Translations under genes and position numbers: made by a program
The notes under the pieces: model-generated
Told to the model about the DNA's origin: nothing
The model's input: the letters and a program-made list of their open reading frames with translations, nothing else
Databases searched by the model: none
Assembly (NCBI GenBank): GCA_018882965.1
Contig: VEQY01000001.1
Location: 81,185-145,184, forward strand
Direction of reading: 5' to 3'
Length of the DNA: 64,000 nucleotides
DNA from: Mycobacterium sp.
Lineage (GTDB): Bacteria > Actinomycetota > Actinomycetes > Mycobacteriales > Mycobacteriaceae
Shown here: positions 20,482-31,161 of the stretch, in pieces
Layout: every line of letters begins with the position of its first letter
Numbering within the stretch: the first letter of the stretch is position 1

Positions 20482-20874
20482 CTACTCCACCGTCTGCCGG
20501 TAGGCGTCGGCGTCGAGCAGGGCCGCCCATTCCCGGTCGAGGTCCTCGCTGTCGGCTCGCAGTTCCAGCAACCAGCCTCCGCCGTAGGGATCGGAGTTGA
20601 CCAATCCGGGGTCGCCGACCAGTTCCGGGTTGACCGCGGCGACCGTCGCCGTCACCGGAGCGTAGAGGTCCGACACCGACTTGGTGGACTCCACCTCGCC
20701 GAACGAGTCACCGGCGCTGACCTGGTTCCCGACCGCAGGCAGTTGCACGAAGACGACGTCGCCCAGCGAGGACTGCGCAAAGTCGGTGATCCCGACCCGG
20801 ACGGTGTCCTCGCCGGTGCGGCGGACCCACTCGTGCTCGGCGGTGTAACGCAGATCTGCGGGAATGTCGGTCAC
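20482..20874 (-). CDS. gcvH: Glycine cleavage system H protein
   Basis: A 130-residue lipoyl carrier of the glycine cleavage system, shuttling the aminomethyl group between P-, T- and L-proteins. The lipoylation site is the lysine in VESTKSVSDLYAP, at residue 65, and the hammerhead fold is complete. The GTG at 20874 is the annotated-type start. gcvH heads the garA cluster and is not under the gcvB riboswitch. Compared with M. tuberculosis, the three genes between pgsA2 and gcvH (Rv1823-Rv1825) are missing here. Confidence 0.95.
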   Translation of the reverse strand: MTDIPADLRYTAEHEWVRRTGEDTVRVGITDFAQSSLGDVVFVQLPAVGNQVSAGDSFGEVESTKSVSDLYAPVTATVAAVNPELVGDPGLVNSDPYGGGWLLELRADSEDLDREWAALLDADAYRQTVE

Positions 20875-20976
20875 GGGGCTCCTCGGCTCTTCGGGGGCTT
20901 GTGTGGGGCGCTTGTGTCGCTGTACGGGGCGGTCTGACGGGCTGAGCGTATTGGCGCGGTTTCGGTTGTCGCAAGA

Positions 20977-21591
20977 TCAGCGTGCCGGGGCATCGTGGCC
21001 CAGCCGCGGGAGCGCCCGGGTCACCATGCGGACCTGCACGAGATACAGCACGGCCGACCACAGGTACATGCCCAGGCCCCAGATCACGAAGGCCCAGCCG
21101 CAGGCTCCGACCACCCGGCTCCAGGTGCTGTCCCACTGGCCGAGCAGGACCAGCGGAAATCCGGACATCAGCGCGAAGGTTGCCGCCTTTCCCACATAGG
21201 TGACCGGCAGCGCGGCCACTCCCCGGCTGCGCAACACCGGCAGGGTTGCCGCGAGCAGCGCGTCACGGCCGACCAGCAGCGCCACCACCGGCCAGGGCAC
21301 CACTGCGGCCAGGGCCATGCCCACCGGGACCGCGATCATGTACACCCGGTCGACCAGCGGGTCGAGCAATTCTCCCAGCCGTGAGGACTGGTTGGCGACC
21401 AGCCGGGCGATCTTGCCGTCGGCCCAGTCCGAGACACCGCTGAACATCAGAATGGCCACCGCCGGCCCGTAGGCCTGGCGGGCCAGCAGCAGGTAGATGA
21501 ACAGCGGAACCAGTGCCAGCCGGACCATGCTCAGGACATTGGGAATCGTCCACACCCGGTTGCGTATGCCGGCGACCTCGTCGTGGCTCAG
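20977..21591 (-). CDS. pgsA2: CDP-alcohol phosphatidyltransferase PgsA2
   Basis: A roughly 204-residue polytopic membrane enzyme with the CDP-alcohol phosphotransferase motif DWADGKIAR...[10 protein letters not shown], in which all acidic residues are kept. Four or more hydrophobic helices follow ([60 protein letters not shown]). The exact product is not settled for PgsA2 (Rv1822), but synthesis of an anionic phospholipid such as phosphatidylglycerophosphate or cardiolipin is expected. No ATG, GTG or TTG precedes the conserved N-terminus. The best start is a CTG (21589-21591) overlapping the secA2 stop, with a GTG at 21553 as the alternative. Confidence 0.85.
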   Translation of the reverse strand: MSHDEVAGIRNRVWTIPNVLSMVRLALVPLFIYLLLARQAYGPAVAILMFSGVSDWADGKIARLVANQSSRLGELLDPLVDRVYMIAVPVGMALAAVVPWPVVALLVGRDALLAATLPVLRSRGVAALPVTYVGKAATFALMSGFPLVLLGQWDSTWSRVVGACGWAFVIWGLGMYLWSAVLYLVQVRMVTRALPRLGHDAPAR

Positions 21592-23924
21592 CGGAAGATC
21601 CCCGGCAGACTCAGCGCGGACAGCGAGTCCTCCCGCAGCGGGTTGTCGTGGACCATGTAGGTCCACGTCGACGTCGGGCGCGCGAGCTTGGACAGGTCGA
21701 GGCCCGGTTCGTCCACGTCGACATCGGCGGTCTCGAACGTCTGCTGTGAGGCCTCGATCGCGTCGGCGGCGAGATTGGTGAACGCGTCGACGGCAAGCCG
21801 GTGGAATTCGTCGAGCGGGTTTTGCCGTCCCAGCGCGCGCAGATGGATGCTCTCCCGAATGTCGGCGAGGTAGGCGAGGTGATCGGCCCACCCGCGATCG
21901 AGGTGATAGAGCATGATGCTGCGGCTGATCCGCTCGAGGTCGTCCTCGGTGAGGTGCTCGGAGAGCTCCGCGTAGCGCTCCGGGGAAAGGTCCCGGAGTT
22001 CCTCGCGCGCGGCCGCGGTGCTGAGCAGGGTGTTGCGCCGTTCGACGATGATGGCCCGCTGCTGTGCGATCAATTGGTTGTAGCGCCAGGTGTTCGCGTG
22101 GACGGCCAGCAGTCTGCCCTCGGCGACGCGCTGCGCGTGGTCGAGCAGGGCGGTCGCCTTCGCGCTGAGGATGCGACCGGTTTCGTCGCACTCGGTCGGC
22201 AGTTTGGCCGGTTCGAGGTGGGCGGCGGCGACGTCGTCCTCCCAGCTGGAGAAGAACACCGAAGACCCGGGGTCGCCCTGTCGGCCCGCCCGGCCGCGCA
22301 GTTGATTGTCCAGCCGTTCGGTGCGGTGCCGGCCGGTGCCGACAACGTGCAGCCCGCCCAGTTCGGCGATCCGCTGGCTCTCGGCCGGGTCGGCCCCCTC
22401 GGACCCGCCGAGCCGGATGTCGGTTCCGCGCCCGGCCATCTGGGTCGACACCGTCACCGCGTCGAGCTTGCCCGCCTCGGCGATCACCCGGGCCTCTTCC
22501 TCGTCGTTCTTGGCGTTGAGCACGACGGCGGGGACGCCACGGCGAAGAAGCCGGGCGTGCAGGTACTCCGACTCCGCGACGTCCTGGGTGCCGACCAGGA
22601 TCGGCTGACCGGTGGCGTGCATCTCGACGATGTGGTCGATGATCGCGTCGTTCTTGGCGTCGGTGGTGATGTACACCCGATCGGGTTCGTCCTGCCGGAC
22701 ATTCGGGGTGTTGGGCGGGATCGGCGACACGCCCAGGGAATAGAACTGGCGCAACTGCTCGCCGGCGGCCAACGCGGTCCCGGTCATCCCGCACACGGTC
22801 GGGTAGCGATTGATCAACGCCTGGACGGTGATGGTGTCGAGCACCTCGCCGGTCTCGGTGGTTTCGATCCCCTCCTTGGCCTCAACGGCCGCCTGCAGGC
22901 CGTCGGGCCAGCGCTGCAGGGCGGCGATCCGGCCCCGAGACGCATTGATCAGCTGGACAGCGCCGTCGCGAACCACATAGTGCACGTCGCGCTGCAGCAG
23001 CACCTGGGCGTGTAGCGCGACGTTGATCTCGGTCAGGGTGGTGCCGACGTGCTCCTCGGAGTACAGGTCTATCCCGCCGAGCGCCTTCTCGACCTTGCGG
23101 GCCCCGTCCTCGGTCAGGTGGACGTTGCGATTGTCCGCGTCGGTCTCGTAGTCCTTCGTGGGAATCAATTCACCGACCAGCTGCACGATCTCCAGTTTGG
23201 GGACTTCCCGGTGTGACGTGCCCGCGAGGACCAGCGGTACCAGGGCTTCGTCGACCAGCACCGAATCCGCCTCGTCGATCAGGGCCACATCCGGGTTGGG
23301 CGAGACGAGATCGGCGACGTCGACCGCGAGCTGGTCGCGCAGGACGTCGAAGCCGATCTCGTTGACCGACGCGTAGGTGACGTCGCACACGTAGGCGGCA
23401 CGCCGTTCCGCCGGCGTCGACTCGGCGGTGATCCAGCCGACCGTCAGGCCCATGGCTCCGATCAGGGGTCCCATCCACTCCGCGTCGCGGCGGGCCAGGT
23501 AGTCGTTGATGGTCACGACGTGGACGTTGCGGCCCGCCAGGGCGTAACCCGCCGCGGCGATCGCGCCGGACAGCGTCTTGCCCTCACCGGTGGCCATCTC
23601 GATGACGTCGCCCGCCATCATTCGCAGCGCCCCGAGCAGCTGCACGTCGAACGGCCGCAGGCCGGTGGTCCGTTCGGCCGCCTCTCGCGCGATGGCCAGG
23701 AACTGCGGGACATCGGCCGCGGTGGCCAGCTCTCGCAGGTCGAGCAGGCGGGCCGCTTTGGCCAGCTGCTCGTCGTCGAGTGCGCGCGCCTTGTCGTCGA
23801 ATTCCGCGGACGCCTCCACCTGCGCCATCGATTGGCTGGTGACCTTGTCGGTGCTGGCCCCGAGCAGCCGCCAGAAGCCCCGCGCCAGGCGCCCCTGGCC
23901 CTCGGCCGGTGATTTCTTCGCCAC
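21588..23924 (-). CDS. secA2: Accessory Sec translocase ATPase SecA2
   Basis: A 778-residue SecA-family motor, shorter than housekeeping SecA1 and lacking its C-terminal zinc/linker region, as expected for SecA2 (Rv1821). The Walker A is [12 protein letters not shown], the DEAD-type Walker B is [11 protein letters not shown], and the second helicase half contains [14 protein letters not shown]. Mycobacterial SecA2 exports a small set of proteins, including solute-binding proteins and virulence factors, together with SecYEG. The start is a GTG at 23924 encoding [11 protein letters not shown]; further upstream the frame reads into ilvG antisense. pgsA2 overlaps its stop. Confidence 0.95.
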   Translation of the reverse strand: MAKKSPAEGQGRLARGFWRLLGASTDKVTSQSMAQVEASAEFDDKARALDDEQLAKAARLLDLRELATAADVPQFLAIAREAAERTTGLRPFDVQLLGALRMMAGDVIEMATGEGKTLSGAIAAAGYALAGRNVHVVTINDYLARRDAEWMGPLIGAMGLTVGWITAESTPAERRAAYVCDVTYASVNEIGFDVLRDQLAVDVADLVSPNPDVALIDEADSVLVDEALVPLVLAGTSHREVPKLEIVQLVGELIPTKDYETDADNRNVHLTEDGARKVEKALGGIDLYSEEHVGTTLTEINVALHAQVLLQRDVHYVVRDGAVQLINASRGRIAALQRWPDGLQAAVEAKEGIETTETGEVLDTITVQALINRYPTVCGMTGTALAAGEQLRQFYSLGVSPIPPNTPNVRQDEPDRVYITTDAKNDAIIDHIVEMHATGQPILVGTQDVAESEYLHARLLRRGVPAVVLNAKNDEEEARVIAEAGKLDAVTVSTQMAGRGTDIRLGGSEGADPAESQRIAELGGLHVVGTGRHRTERLDNQLRGRAGRQGDPGSSVFFSSWEDDVAAAHLEPAKLPTECDETGRILSAKATALLDHAQRVAEGRLLAVHANTWRYNQLIAQQRAIIVERRNTLLSTAAAREELRDLSPERYAELSEHLTEDDLERISRSIMLYHLDRGWADHLAYLADIRESIHLRALGRQNPLDEFHRLAVDAFTNLAADAIEASQQTFETADVDVDEPGLDLSKLARPTSTWTYMVHDNPLREDSLSALSLPGIFR

Positions 23925-23950
23925 CCGACAACCGTACCGGCGGTGCGTCG

Positions 23951-25600
23951 TCAGGCCAGATTCGACCGCCGCGGATAGGCGACTGAGGGGTCGGTCAGCG
24001 TGTTGACGACGGCGGGCACGCCGCTTTCGAAGGCCCGGCGCAGCGCCGGTTGCAGGTCCTGGGGTCCGGAGACCAGTTCCCCGTGACCGCCGAGCGCGCG
24101 GACCACCTCGTCGTAGCGGGTCCCCGGGCGCAGGTCGGCCACAACCGAGTACCCGTAGAGCATCTCCATCGGGTGCTTCTCCAGCGCCCAGATGCCGTTG
24201 TTGCCGACGATGGACACCACGTGGACCCCGTGCCGGACGAGGGTGTCCCACTCCATGCCGGAGAAGCCGAACGCGCCGTCACCCTGCAGCAGCACGACCT
24301 GCCGGTCCGGGCGCGCCAGCTTGGCCGCCAGCGCGTACCCGGGCCCCGATCCCAGACAGCCGAAGGGCCCGCTGTCGAGCCAGGCACCCGGAACGTAACT
24401 GTCGATCACCCGTCCGGCGTAGGAGCCGAAGTCCCCGGCGTCAACGACGATGATCGCGTCACGGTCCAGCAGGGGCAGCAACTCCGCGTACACCCGCATG
24501 GGATGCAGCGGAGTCCGGTCATCGGCCAGCTCGGCGGCTTCGGCAGCCCGCGCTCCGGTCTCGGTCGTGCGCAACGTCCCGATCCACGGTTCGTGGTCGG
24601 TCGCGGCGGCGCCGGACAGCGCGGTCAGGGTCGCTGTCAGGTCGCCGTAGAGCCCCGCTGCGATCGCCCGCGGGTTGGAGGCGGGCGCGGTCCGGTCGGC
24701 GACGATCAACGCCGTCTCAGCCCCGAAGACCCCGCCGAACCCGAGCCGGAAGTCCATCGGCACCCCGACCACCAGTGCGACATCGGCCTGGGCGAGGGCC
24801 ACCGACCGCGCTCGGGAGAATCCCAGTTCGCGGTCCGCGCCGACGATCCCCCGGGCCATGCCGTTGGCGAAGACCGGAATCCGCAGCCTCTCTGCCAGGT
24901 CGAGCAGCGCATCCTCGGCGCGGGCCCACCACACGTTCGTCCCGGCCATGATGACCGGCCGGCGGGCTTTCGACAGCAGCCCGATCGCGTGCGTCAGCGC
25001 TTCGGAATCGGCGTGCGGCTCCGGCGCCAACTCGCTCAACGCGCCGGGTTCGCCGCGGTCGTGGGCCTCGCCGAACACGTAATCCATCGGGAAGTCGACG
25101 AAGGCGACCCCTGAGGGAGCGCCGACCGCCGCGCGCAACGCATCGTCGACGCGGTCACCGACCGCCGCGGCGGACTGGGCGGTGGCGGCGTAGCGGGTCA
25201 GCGGCGCCACGAACGGAACGTGGTCGATTTCCTGCAGCGAGCCCATTCCCCATCGCAAGGCCGGAGCCCGCCCGCCCAGCACGAGCATCGGTGACTGGTT
25301 TTGCTGAGCGGCCCCCATCGCACTCATCCCGTTGGTGACGCCGGGGCCGGCGGTCAGGGCCACCACCCCGGGTATCCGGGTGACTTTCGACCAGCCCTCG
25401 GCGGCGAACGCCGCGGTCTGCTCGTGCCGGGTGTCGATCAGGCGGATTCCCTCGGTCCGGCAGCCGTCGTAGATCGAGAACAGATGGCCGCCGGACAGGG
25501 TGAACATCGTGTCGATTCCGCTCGCCCGAAGGCGTCGGGCGATCAGCAGGCCCGCTCCCACCGTGCCGGCGGACGTCGGGGCGGCAGCGTCCCTACTCAC
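23951..25600 (-). CDS. ilvG: Thiamine-diphosphate enzyme, acetolactate synthase-like
   Basis: A 549-residue ThDP-dependent enzyme with the three domains of the acetolactate synthase / oxalyl-CoA decarboxylase superfamily. The catalytic glutamate is in [17 protein letters not shown] (about residue 60), the central FAD/nucleotide-like domain is retained, and the C-terminal ThDP site is [15 protein letters not shown] with NNGIW about 25 residues later. It corresponds to IlvG (Rv1820). No regulatory subunit is adjacent and the true substrate is uncertain, so branched-chain biosynthesis is only a label by homology. The GTG at 25600 starts 105 nt from the divergent ABC transporter. secA2 follows 26 nt downstream. 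Confidence 0.88.
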   Translation of the reverse strand: MSRDAAAPTSAGTVGAGLLIARRLRASGIDTMFTLSGGHLFSIYDGCRTEGIRLIDTRHEQTAAFAAEGWSKVTRIPGVVALTAGPGVTNGMSAMGAAQQNQSPMLVLGGRAPALRWGMGSLQEIDHVPFVAPLTRYAATAQSAAAVGDRVDDALRAAVGAPSGVAFVDFPMDYVFGEAHDRGEPGALSELAPEPHADSEALTHAIGLLSKARRPVIMAGTNVWWARAEDALLDLAERLRIPVFANGMARGIVGADRELGFSRARSVALAQADVALVVGVPMDFRLGFGGVFGAETALIVADRTAPASNPRAIAAGLYGDLTATLTALSGAAATDHEPWIGTLRTTETGARAAEAAELADDRTPLHPMRVYAELLPLLDRDAIIVVDAGDFGSYAGRVIDSYVPGAWLDSGPFGCLGSGPGYALAAKLARPDRQVVLLQGDGAFGFSGMEWDTLVRHGVHVVSIVGNNGIWALEKHPMEMLYGYSVVADLRPGTRYDEVVRALGGHGELVSGPQDLQPALRRAFESGVPAVVNTLTDPSVAYPRRSNLA

Positions 25601-25705
25601 CGGCTGAGCCTAACCGCGATCCTTTGATGCAGGTAATCCCCTGGGGTAGCTTTCGCCGAGATACCGGTGAGCGCCCGCACGAGGCATCACAGGGAGGAGA
25701 TCGCG

Positions 25706-27619
25706 GTGGAAATCTATGCCCCGTCGCTGGACTGGTCGACCGAATTGGTTCCATCGCTGGTCTGGATTGTGCGGGCGTGGGCGATCTGCGCGGTCATCAC
25801 CCTTCTGGTGTTGGCGCTGCTGGCGCGCTTCACCGTGTGGGGCCGCCAGTACTGGCGGATCACCGGCGCGTACTTCATCGGGCGCTCGGCTCTCAGGATC
25901 TGGATCTGGCTCGGGGTGCTGCTGCTCTCGACGATGATCTCGGTCCGGATCAACGTGCTGCTGAGCTACTTCGGTAACGACCTCTACACGGCTCTGCAGT
26001 CGGCCTTCGAGGCCAATGCCGCGGGCGATCAGGAAGCCCGTGCGATAGCGATCAGCGGATTCTGGACCGCTCTGGGCATCTTCGCGATCTTGGCGACGAT
26101 TTACATCAGCCGGGTCATGCTCGACATCTACTTGACGCAACGCTTCATCATCCGGTGGCGGACCTGGCTGACCGACCGGTTGACCGGCGACTGGCTGGGC
26201 GGCCGCGCCTACTACCGGGCAAGGTTCACCGATACCAAGACCGACAACCCCGACCAGCGTATTCAGCAGGATGTCGACATTTTCACCACCGGCGTGGGGG
26301 GCAGTGCCAACAGTCCGACGGTGGGAACCTCCGCCACGCTGCTGTTCGGCTCGATCGAGTCCGTCGCGACAGTGGTGTCCTTCGTGCCGATCCTCTGGCG
26401 GTTGTCCGGCCCGGTGACAGTCGCCGGCTTCACCCTCGACCGGGCGCTGTTCTGGGTGGCCTTCGTCTACGTCTTCTTCGCGACCGTGGTGGCGTTCTGG
26501 ATCGGTCGCCCGCTGATCCGGCTGAGCTTCCGCAATGAGTCCACAAACGCGGCGTTCCGCTATGCGTTGGTCCGCTTACGCGATGCCGCCGAGGCGGTCG
26601 GGTTCTACCGCGGTGAGAGAACCGAGCGCCGACTGCTGCGCGGCCGGTTCGACCGCATCATCGACAACTACCGGGGGTATGTCCGCCGCACCCTCGGATT
26701 CACGGGCTGGAACCTGGCGATGAGCCAGATCATCACCCCGCTGCCGCTGATCGTCCAGGCACCCCGCCTCTTCCGGGGTGAGATGGACTTCGGTGATGTC
26801 ACCCAATCGTCGAGCGCGTTCTCGAACATCTCCGATTCGCTGTCGTTCTTTCGCAACGCCTACGACCAATTCGCGGCCTACCGCGCCGCGATCATCCGGC
26901 TCAACGGCCTGGTCGAGGCCAACGACATCGCACGCGAGATGCCCAGTCTGGAGACCGTCGCCAGCACCGACGGTTCTGTCGAACTCGATCGCGTCGAAGT
27001 CCGCACACCGAGCGGCCAGCAACTGCTCGATCCACTGGATCTTCGTCTGGATCCCGGGGAAGCCCTGGTGGTGACGGGCCGTTCCGGGGTCGGTAAGACC
27101 ACACTGCTGCGCAGTCTCGCGCAGATGTGGCCGTACACCTCGGGCACTCTGCGGCGGCCGTTGGAGGACCGTGAAAGCCTGTTTCTCTCGCAGATGCCCT
27201 ACGTCCCGCTCGGCGACCTGCGCACGGTCGTGTCCTACCCGGCGGAGTCGGGTGAGATCGCCGATGAGGAACTGCAGCAGGTGCTCGCGAAGGTGGCATT
27301 GCCGCACTTGACCGGACGGCTCAACGAGGAGCAAGACTGGGCCAAGGTGCTCTCACCGGGTGAGCAGCAGCGCATCGCGTTCGCCCGAATTCTGCTCACC
27401 AAGCCCAAAGCCGTTTTTCTCGACGAAGCCACCTCGGCCCTCGACGAAGGCTTGGAGTATGCGGTCTACGACCTGGTACGCACCGAACTGCCGGACACGA
27501 TTCTGGTCAGCGTCAGCCACCGCCCGGCGGTCGAGGTCCACCACCAGAAACATCTGGAACTGCTCGGCGAAGGCGAGTGGCGACTCGGGCCGCTGGAAGG
27601 TCGGCCCGTCGGCGTCTGA
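25706..27619 (+). CDS. SbmA/BacA-type ABC transporter, copy 1 (intact ATPase)
   Basis: A 637-residue protein with an N-terminal ABC-peptide transporter membrane domain of about six helices (residues 20-330) fused to an ATPase domain. Walker A is GRSGVGKTT with Lys464, the Q-loop is [11 protein letters not shown], the signature is [13 protein letters not shown], Walker B is [13 protein letters not shown], and the H-loop is SVSHRP. The relative Rv1819c is an importer for hydrophilic compounds such as vitamin B12, bleomycin and antimicrobial peptides. The GTG at 25706 follows GGGAGGAGA. A second full copy begins 106 nt downstream, and this pair replaces the single gene of M. tuberculosis. Confidence 0.93.
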   Translation: MEIYAPSLDWSTELVPSLVWIVRAWAICAVITLLVLALLARFTVWGRQYWRITGAYFIGRSALRIWIWLGVLLLSTMISVRINVLLSYFGNDLYTALQSAFEANAAGDQEARAIAISGFWTALGIFAILATIYISRVMLDIYLTQRFIIRWRTWLTDRLTGDWLGGRAYYRARFTDTKTDNPDQRIQQDVDIFTTGVGGSANSPTVGTSATLLFGSIESVATVVSFVPILWRLSGPVTVAGFTLDRALFWVAFVYVFFATVVAFWIGRPLIRLSFRNESTNAAFRYALVRLRDAAEAVGFYRGERTERRLLRGRFDRIIDNYRGYVRRTLGFTGWNLAMSQIITPLPLIVQAPRLFRGEMDFGDVTQSSSAFSNISDSLSFFRNAYDQFAAYRAAIIRLNGLVEANDIAREMPSLETVASTDGSVELDRVEVRTPSGQQLLDPLDLRLDPGEALVVTGRSGVGKTTLLRSLAQMWPYTSGTLRRPLEDRESLFLSQMPYVPLGDLRTVVSYPAESGEIADEELQQVLAKVALPHLTGRLNEEQDWAKVLSPGEQQRIAFARILLTKPKAVFLDEATSALDEGLEYAVYDLVRTELPDTILVSVSHRPAVEVHHQKHLELLGEGEWRLGPLEGRPVGV

Positions 27620-27725
27620 GGACCGGGAAACCCGCGTTCGGGGCGAGGGATCGCCGCGCTGCTGAAACACTTGGCGGCGTGCCGGCGTCGGAATCCGCCG
27701 GTCGCACCGTCCGAGGAGAACGTCC

Positions 27726-29636
27726 ATGGAAATGTACAAGCCCTCGCTGGACTGGGCACACGAGTTGCGTAACTCGCTGCTGTGGTCGGGAAAGGCATGG
27801 GTGATCACCGCGGTGTTCACCGCGATCACCCTGGTCCTGCTGGCGCGCTACACGAGTTGGGGTCGCCAGTTCTGGCGGGTCACCGGGGGATATTTCCGCG
27901 GCCGCGCCAGCGTTCCGGTATGGGCGTGGCTGGGCGTGCTGCTGTTCTCCACCATCATCTCCGTGCGGCTGCTGGTGCTGCTGAGTTATCAGGCCAACGA
28001 CCTCTACTCGGCACTGCAGGTGGCCTTCGAGGGTGGCGGGTCCGGCAACGTGGCGGTGCGGGATTCGGGGATCAGTGGATTCTGGACGGCGATCGCCGTC
28101 TTCTTCCTCATCGCTGCGGTCTTCATCGCCCGCCAGATCATCGACATCTACCTGACGCAGCGGTTCATCATCCGGTGGCGGCTGTGGCTGACTGAGCGGT
28201 TGACCGGAGACTGGATCGACGACGAGGCCTCTTACCGCGGCCGCTTCATCGAGCAGCCCATCGACAACCCCGACCAGCGCATCCAACTCGACATCGATAT
28301 CTTCACCGCGGGCGTGGGACCAGACGTCAACAAGCCCATCGTCGGCACGTCGGCGACGCTGCTGTTCGGGTCCATCAACTCAGTGGTCTCGGTGGTCGCC
28401 TTCGCGCCGATCCTGTGGAATCTCTCCGGTCCGCTGACCGCGTTCGGATTCACTCTGGATCACGCACTGTTCTGGATCTGCCTGCTCTATGTGGCGGCCA
28501 CGACCGTGATCGCGTTCTGGATCGGCAAGCCCCTGATCCGGTTCAGCTTCCGTAATGAACTGACCAACGCGGCGTTCCGCTACGCACTGGTGCGCCTTCG
28601 TGATGCTGCCGAGGCGATCGGGTTCTATCGGGGTGAACGCGCTGAGAAGCAGGTCCTGCGGTCGCGTTTCCTGGCGATCATCGACAACTATCGCGGCTAT
28701 GTGTCGCGCAGCTTGGCGCTGCTGGGCTGGAACCTGGCGATGACCCAGATCATCACCCCGCTGCCGCTGGTGGTGCAGGCGCCGCGGCTCTTCGCCGGAC
28801 AGATCACCTTCGGCGACGTCAACCAATCGGCCAGCGCCTTCAGTAACGTCCACGACTCGCTGGCGTTCTTCCGCTTCATCATCGACTCGTTCGCCGCCTA
28901 CCGGGCGACCATCATCCGGCTCGACGGACTGGTGGAGGCCAACGCTCAGGCGCGCGCGCTCCCCCGGCTCGAGGCTGAGCCCAGCACCGACGGCACGCTG
29001 GAACTGCGCGATCTGGAGGTCCGCAAGACCAGCGGCGAGCAGCTCATCGACGACCTGGATCTGCGGCTGGAGCCCGGTGAGGCGCTCGTCATCACCGGAC
29101 CCTCAGGCTGCGGACGCACCACGTTGCTTCGCAGCCTTGCCCGGCTGTGGCCGTTCACCTCCGGCGTGCTGCGCCGGCCGGATGGGGACAACGAGGCCAT
29201 GTTCCTCTCCCAGACCCCGTACCTGCCCCTCGGCGACCTCCGGGCTGTCCTGAGTTACCCCGATGTCGAGGCCGCGATCCCCGATGAGGAGTTGCTCGCC
29301 GCGCTCGAGGACGTCGCACTGGGCCATCTGGGCAGACAGCTCAACGACGTGCAGGACTGGTCCAAGGTGCTTTCACCCGGCGAGCAGCAGCGAATCGCCT
29401 TCGCTCGGGTGCTGTTGCAGAAGCCCAAGGTACTCTTCCTTGACGAGTCGACGTCGGCCGTCGACGAGAGCCAGGAGTTCCGGCTCTATCGCCTGGTGCG
29501 CGAGCGGATCCCGGAGTGCATCGTCGTATCGGTCACCCACCGAAGCACCGTCGAGCAGCACCACGACCATCACCTCAGACTGCTCGGCGACGGCGGATGG
29601 GAACTCGATCGCCGCATCGAGCCAGCCGGGGTCTAG
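27726..29636 (+). CDS. SbmA/BacA-type ABC transporter, copy 2 (Walker A Lys replaced by Arg)
   Basis: A 636-residue tandem paralogue of the preceding transporter, collinear over its full length, with the same membrane domain ([14 protein letters not shown] helix, [22 protein letters not shown]) and a fused ATPase. Signature [13 protein letters not shown], Walker B VLFLDESTSAVDE and H-loop SVTHRS are intact. The Walker A reads GPSGCGRTT, however: codon CGC at 29115-29117 gives Arg464 where copy 1 has Lys464. This lysine normally contacts ATP phosphates, so ATP hydrolysis here may be weak. A half-degenerate heterodimer with copy 1 is plausible. Its stop overlaps that of the convergent flavoprotein. 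Confidence 0.92.
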   Translation: MEMYKPSLDWAHELRNSLLWSGKAWVITAVFTAITLVLLARYTSWGRQFWRVTGGYFRGRASVPVWAWLGVLLFSTIISVRLLVLLSYQANDLYSALQVAFEGGGSGNVAVRDSGISGFWTAIAVFFLIAAVFIARQIIDIYLTQRFIIRWRLWLTERLTGDWIDDEASYRGRFIEQPIDNPDQRIQLDIDIFTAGVGPDVNKPIVGTSATLLFGSINSVVSVVAFAPILWNLSGPLTAFGFTLDHALFWICLLYVAATTVIAFWIGKPLIRFSFRNELTNAAFRYALVRLRDAAEAIGFYRGERAEKQVLRSRFLAIIDNYRGYVSRSLALLGWNLAMTQIITPLPLVVQAPRLFAGQITFGDVNQSASAFSNVHDSLAFFRFIIDSFAAYRATIIRLDGLVEANAQARALPRLEAEPSTDGTLELRDLEVRKTSGEQLIDDLDLRLEPGEALVITGPSGCGRTTLLRSLARLWPFTSGVLRRPDGDNEAMFLSQTPYLPLGDLRAVLSYPDVEAAIPDEELLAALEDVALGHLGRQLNDVQDWSKVLSPGEQQRIAFARVLLQKPKVLFLDESTSAVDESQEFRLYRLVRERIPECIVVSVTHRSTVEQHHDHHLRLLGDGGWELDRRIEPAGV

Positions 29637-31096
29637 GGCGTCTGCGCGCGGGCTGCCGCGTGCGTGCCGGCGCGACGGCCGAAGAACGATCCCTCGCCCA
29701 GTTGGGTCCCGCTGGAGTAGCCCTTGCCGTCCTGGGCGATGTTCGACGCACACGCTCCCGCCGCGTACAGGCCCGCTATCACGCTGCCGTCTTCGCGCAG
29801 CACCTGCCCGTCGACGCTGGTCGCAAGGCCGCCGACGGTGAAGCCCGAGTACATGGCCTTGCCGAGCGAAAGGTCGAAGGCCGCCCACGGCCCGTGATCC
29901 TGTGGCGCAAGGAATTCCGGCTGCTTGTGAAAGTCGGGGTCCTCGCCCCTTGCCGCGTACTCGTTGTAGCGGTCGAGAGTGGCCACCAGATTGCCCGCCG
30001 GTATACCGAGATCGGCCTCCATCTGCGCCACCGTCTCCCAGCCGTCGATGAACTTGATCAACGGAAACGTGGGGCGCTGCAGATGCGCCTCGTCGACGAT
30101 GAGGTACGCCGCGCTGTCGGGCTGGTCCATGACGAAACCGGATGTGCGCGAGTGGTACGAATCCTCGGCGACGAACCGCTGACCGAGTTTGTTGACGATG
30201 ATGCCGGTGAGCAGGATCGCCGGCGGATAGACGGGCGCGGTGATGAAGGACTGGTCCATGTGCTTGGTGGCCGCACCCGCAGACACGCCGAGGCGGATGC
30301 CAAGACCGTCGTCGTAGGTGTTGCCGAGCACGAAGAGTTTCTCCGCCAGCTCTGGGGTGAACTTTGCGACCATGTCGGGGTTCATCACGAACCCGCCCGC
30401 GGCGATCACCACGGACGGCGCCCGGACTGCGCCGGTCGCACCGAAGGACTTCCATGCGACGCCGATGACCGCCCCGTCCTCGACGATCAGATTGGTCGCG
30501 CCGGTCTCATAGCGGATCTGCACTCCGAGTTCGGCGGCGCGTTTGAGCAGCAGGTCGACGACCATCGCCGCACCCTGGGTGTCTCCCGGCACGGGGACCT
30601 TGTGCCCGCGCGGCGCGGGCACCGCCATGTCCTTATACGGCCAGACCTTCTCGTTTCCGGTGTACATCAACCCCTCTGTGTTGGGTTGGATCACCGCCTT
30701 CTCCGGGTAGTAGGTGCGCTCGAAGTGCACGCCGAGTTCCTCGAGCCAGTCGAAGTGCTCCACGCTGCCCTCGCAATAGGCGCGGATCTTGTCGTGCTCG
30801 GGGTCGCGGGACATCGCGACGAGGTACTTGTACATCTCCTCGGCGCTGTCGGCGTGACCGGTCGCCTGCTGGACGGCCGTACCGCCCCCGAGGTAGAAGT
30901 GACCGCCGGCCAGGGCGGTCGTCCCGCCTGCGACGGCGGCGCGTTCCAGGACAAGAACCCGGGCCCCCGTGGCCGCTGCGGAAACCGCCGCGCAACCGCC
31001 CCCGATCCCGAAGCCGACGACCACGACGTCGACATCGTCGGACCACTCGGTGATGTCCGCACCGTCGATGAGGGCGGGAACGTCCAGGCCGCTCAT
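29633..31096 (-). CDS. FAD-binding flavoprotein of the fumarate reductase/KstD-like family
   Basis: A 487-residue flavoprotein, the same length as Rv1817. The FAD-binding motif VVVGFGIGGGCAAVSAA is at about residues 25-41, followed by LERAAVAGGTTALAGG. The C-terminal FAD contact is GLYAAGACASNIAQDGKGY, with SGTQLGEGSFFGRRAG next. This architecture is shared by fumarate reductases and 3-ketosteroid delta-1-dehydrogenases, and I cannot tell which reaction applies. A transmembrane segment or signal peptide is absent, so it is cytoplasmic. The ATG at 31096 gives the Rv1817-type N-terminus. It converges on the second ABC transporter with a 4-nt overlap. Confidence 0.82.
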   Translation of the reverse strand: MSGLDVPALIDGADITEWSDDVDVVVVGFGIGGGCAAVSAAATGARVLVLERAAVAGGTTALAGGHFYLGGGTAVQQATGHADSAEEMYKYLVAMSRDPEHDKIRAYCEGSVEHFDWLEELGVHFERTYYPEKAVIQPNTEGLMYTGNEKVWPYKDMAVPAPRGHKVPVPGDTQGAAMVVDLLLKRAAELGVQIRYETGATNLIVEDGAVIGVAWKSFGATGAVRAPSVVIAAGGFVMNPDMVAKFTPELAEKLFVLGNTYDDGLGIRLGVSAGAATKHMDQSFITAPVYPPAILLTGIIVNKLGQRFVAEDSYHSRTSGFVMDQPDSAAYLIVDEAHLQRPTFPLIKFIDGWETVAQMEADLGIPAGNLVATLDRYNEYAARGEDPDFHKQPEFLAPQDHGPWAAFDLSLGKAMYSGFTVGGLATSVDGQVLREDGSVIAGLYAAGACASNIAQDGKGYSSGTQLGEGSFFGRRAGTHAAARAQTP

Positions 31097-31161
31097 GCAG
31101 CCATCCAGGGCATTTCCCGAGGATATCGGTGAGCGGGCGGCGTTGCCAGAACGCGGCCGGC

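Noticed and set aside
27726..29636. Second ABC transporter as a pseudogene
   Set aside because: It is full length with all motifs but one kept; a single Lys-to-Arg change is not decay.
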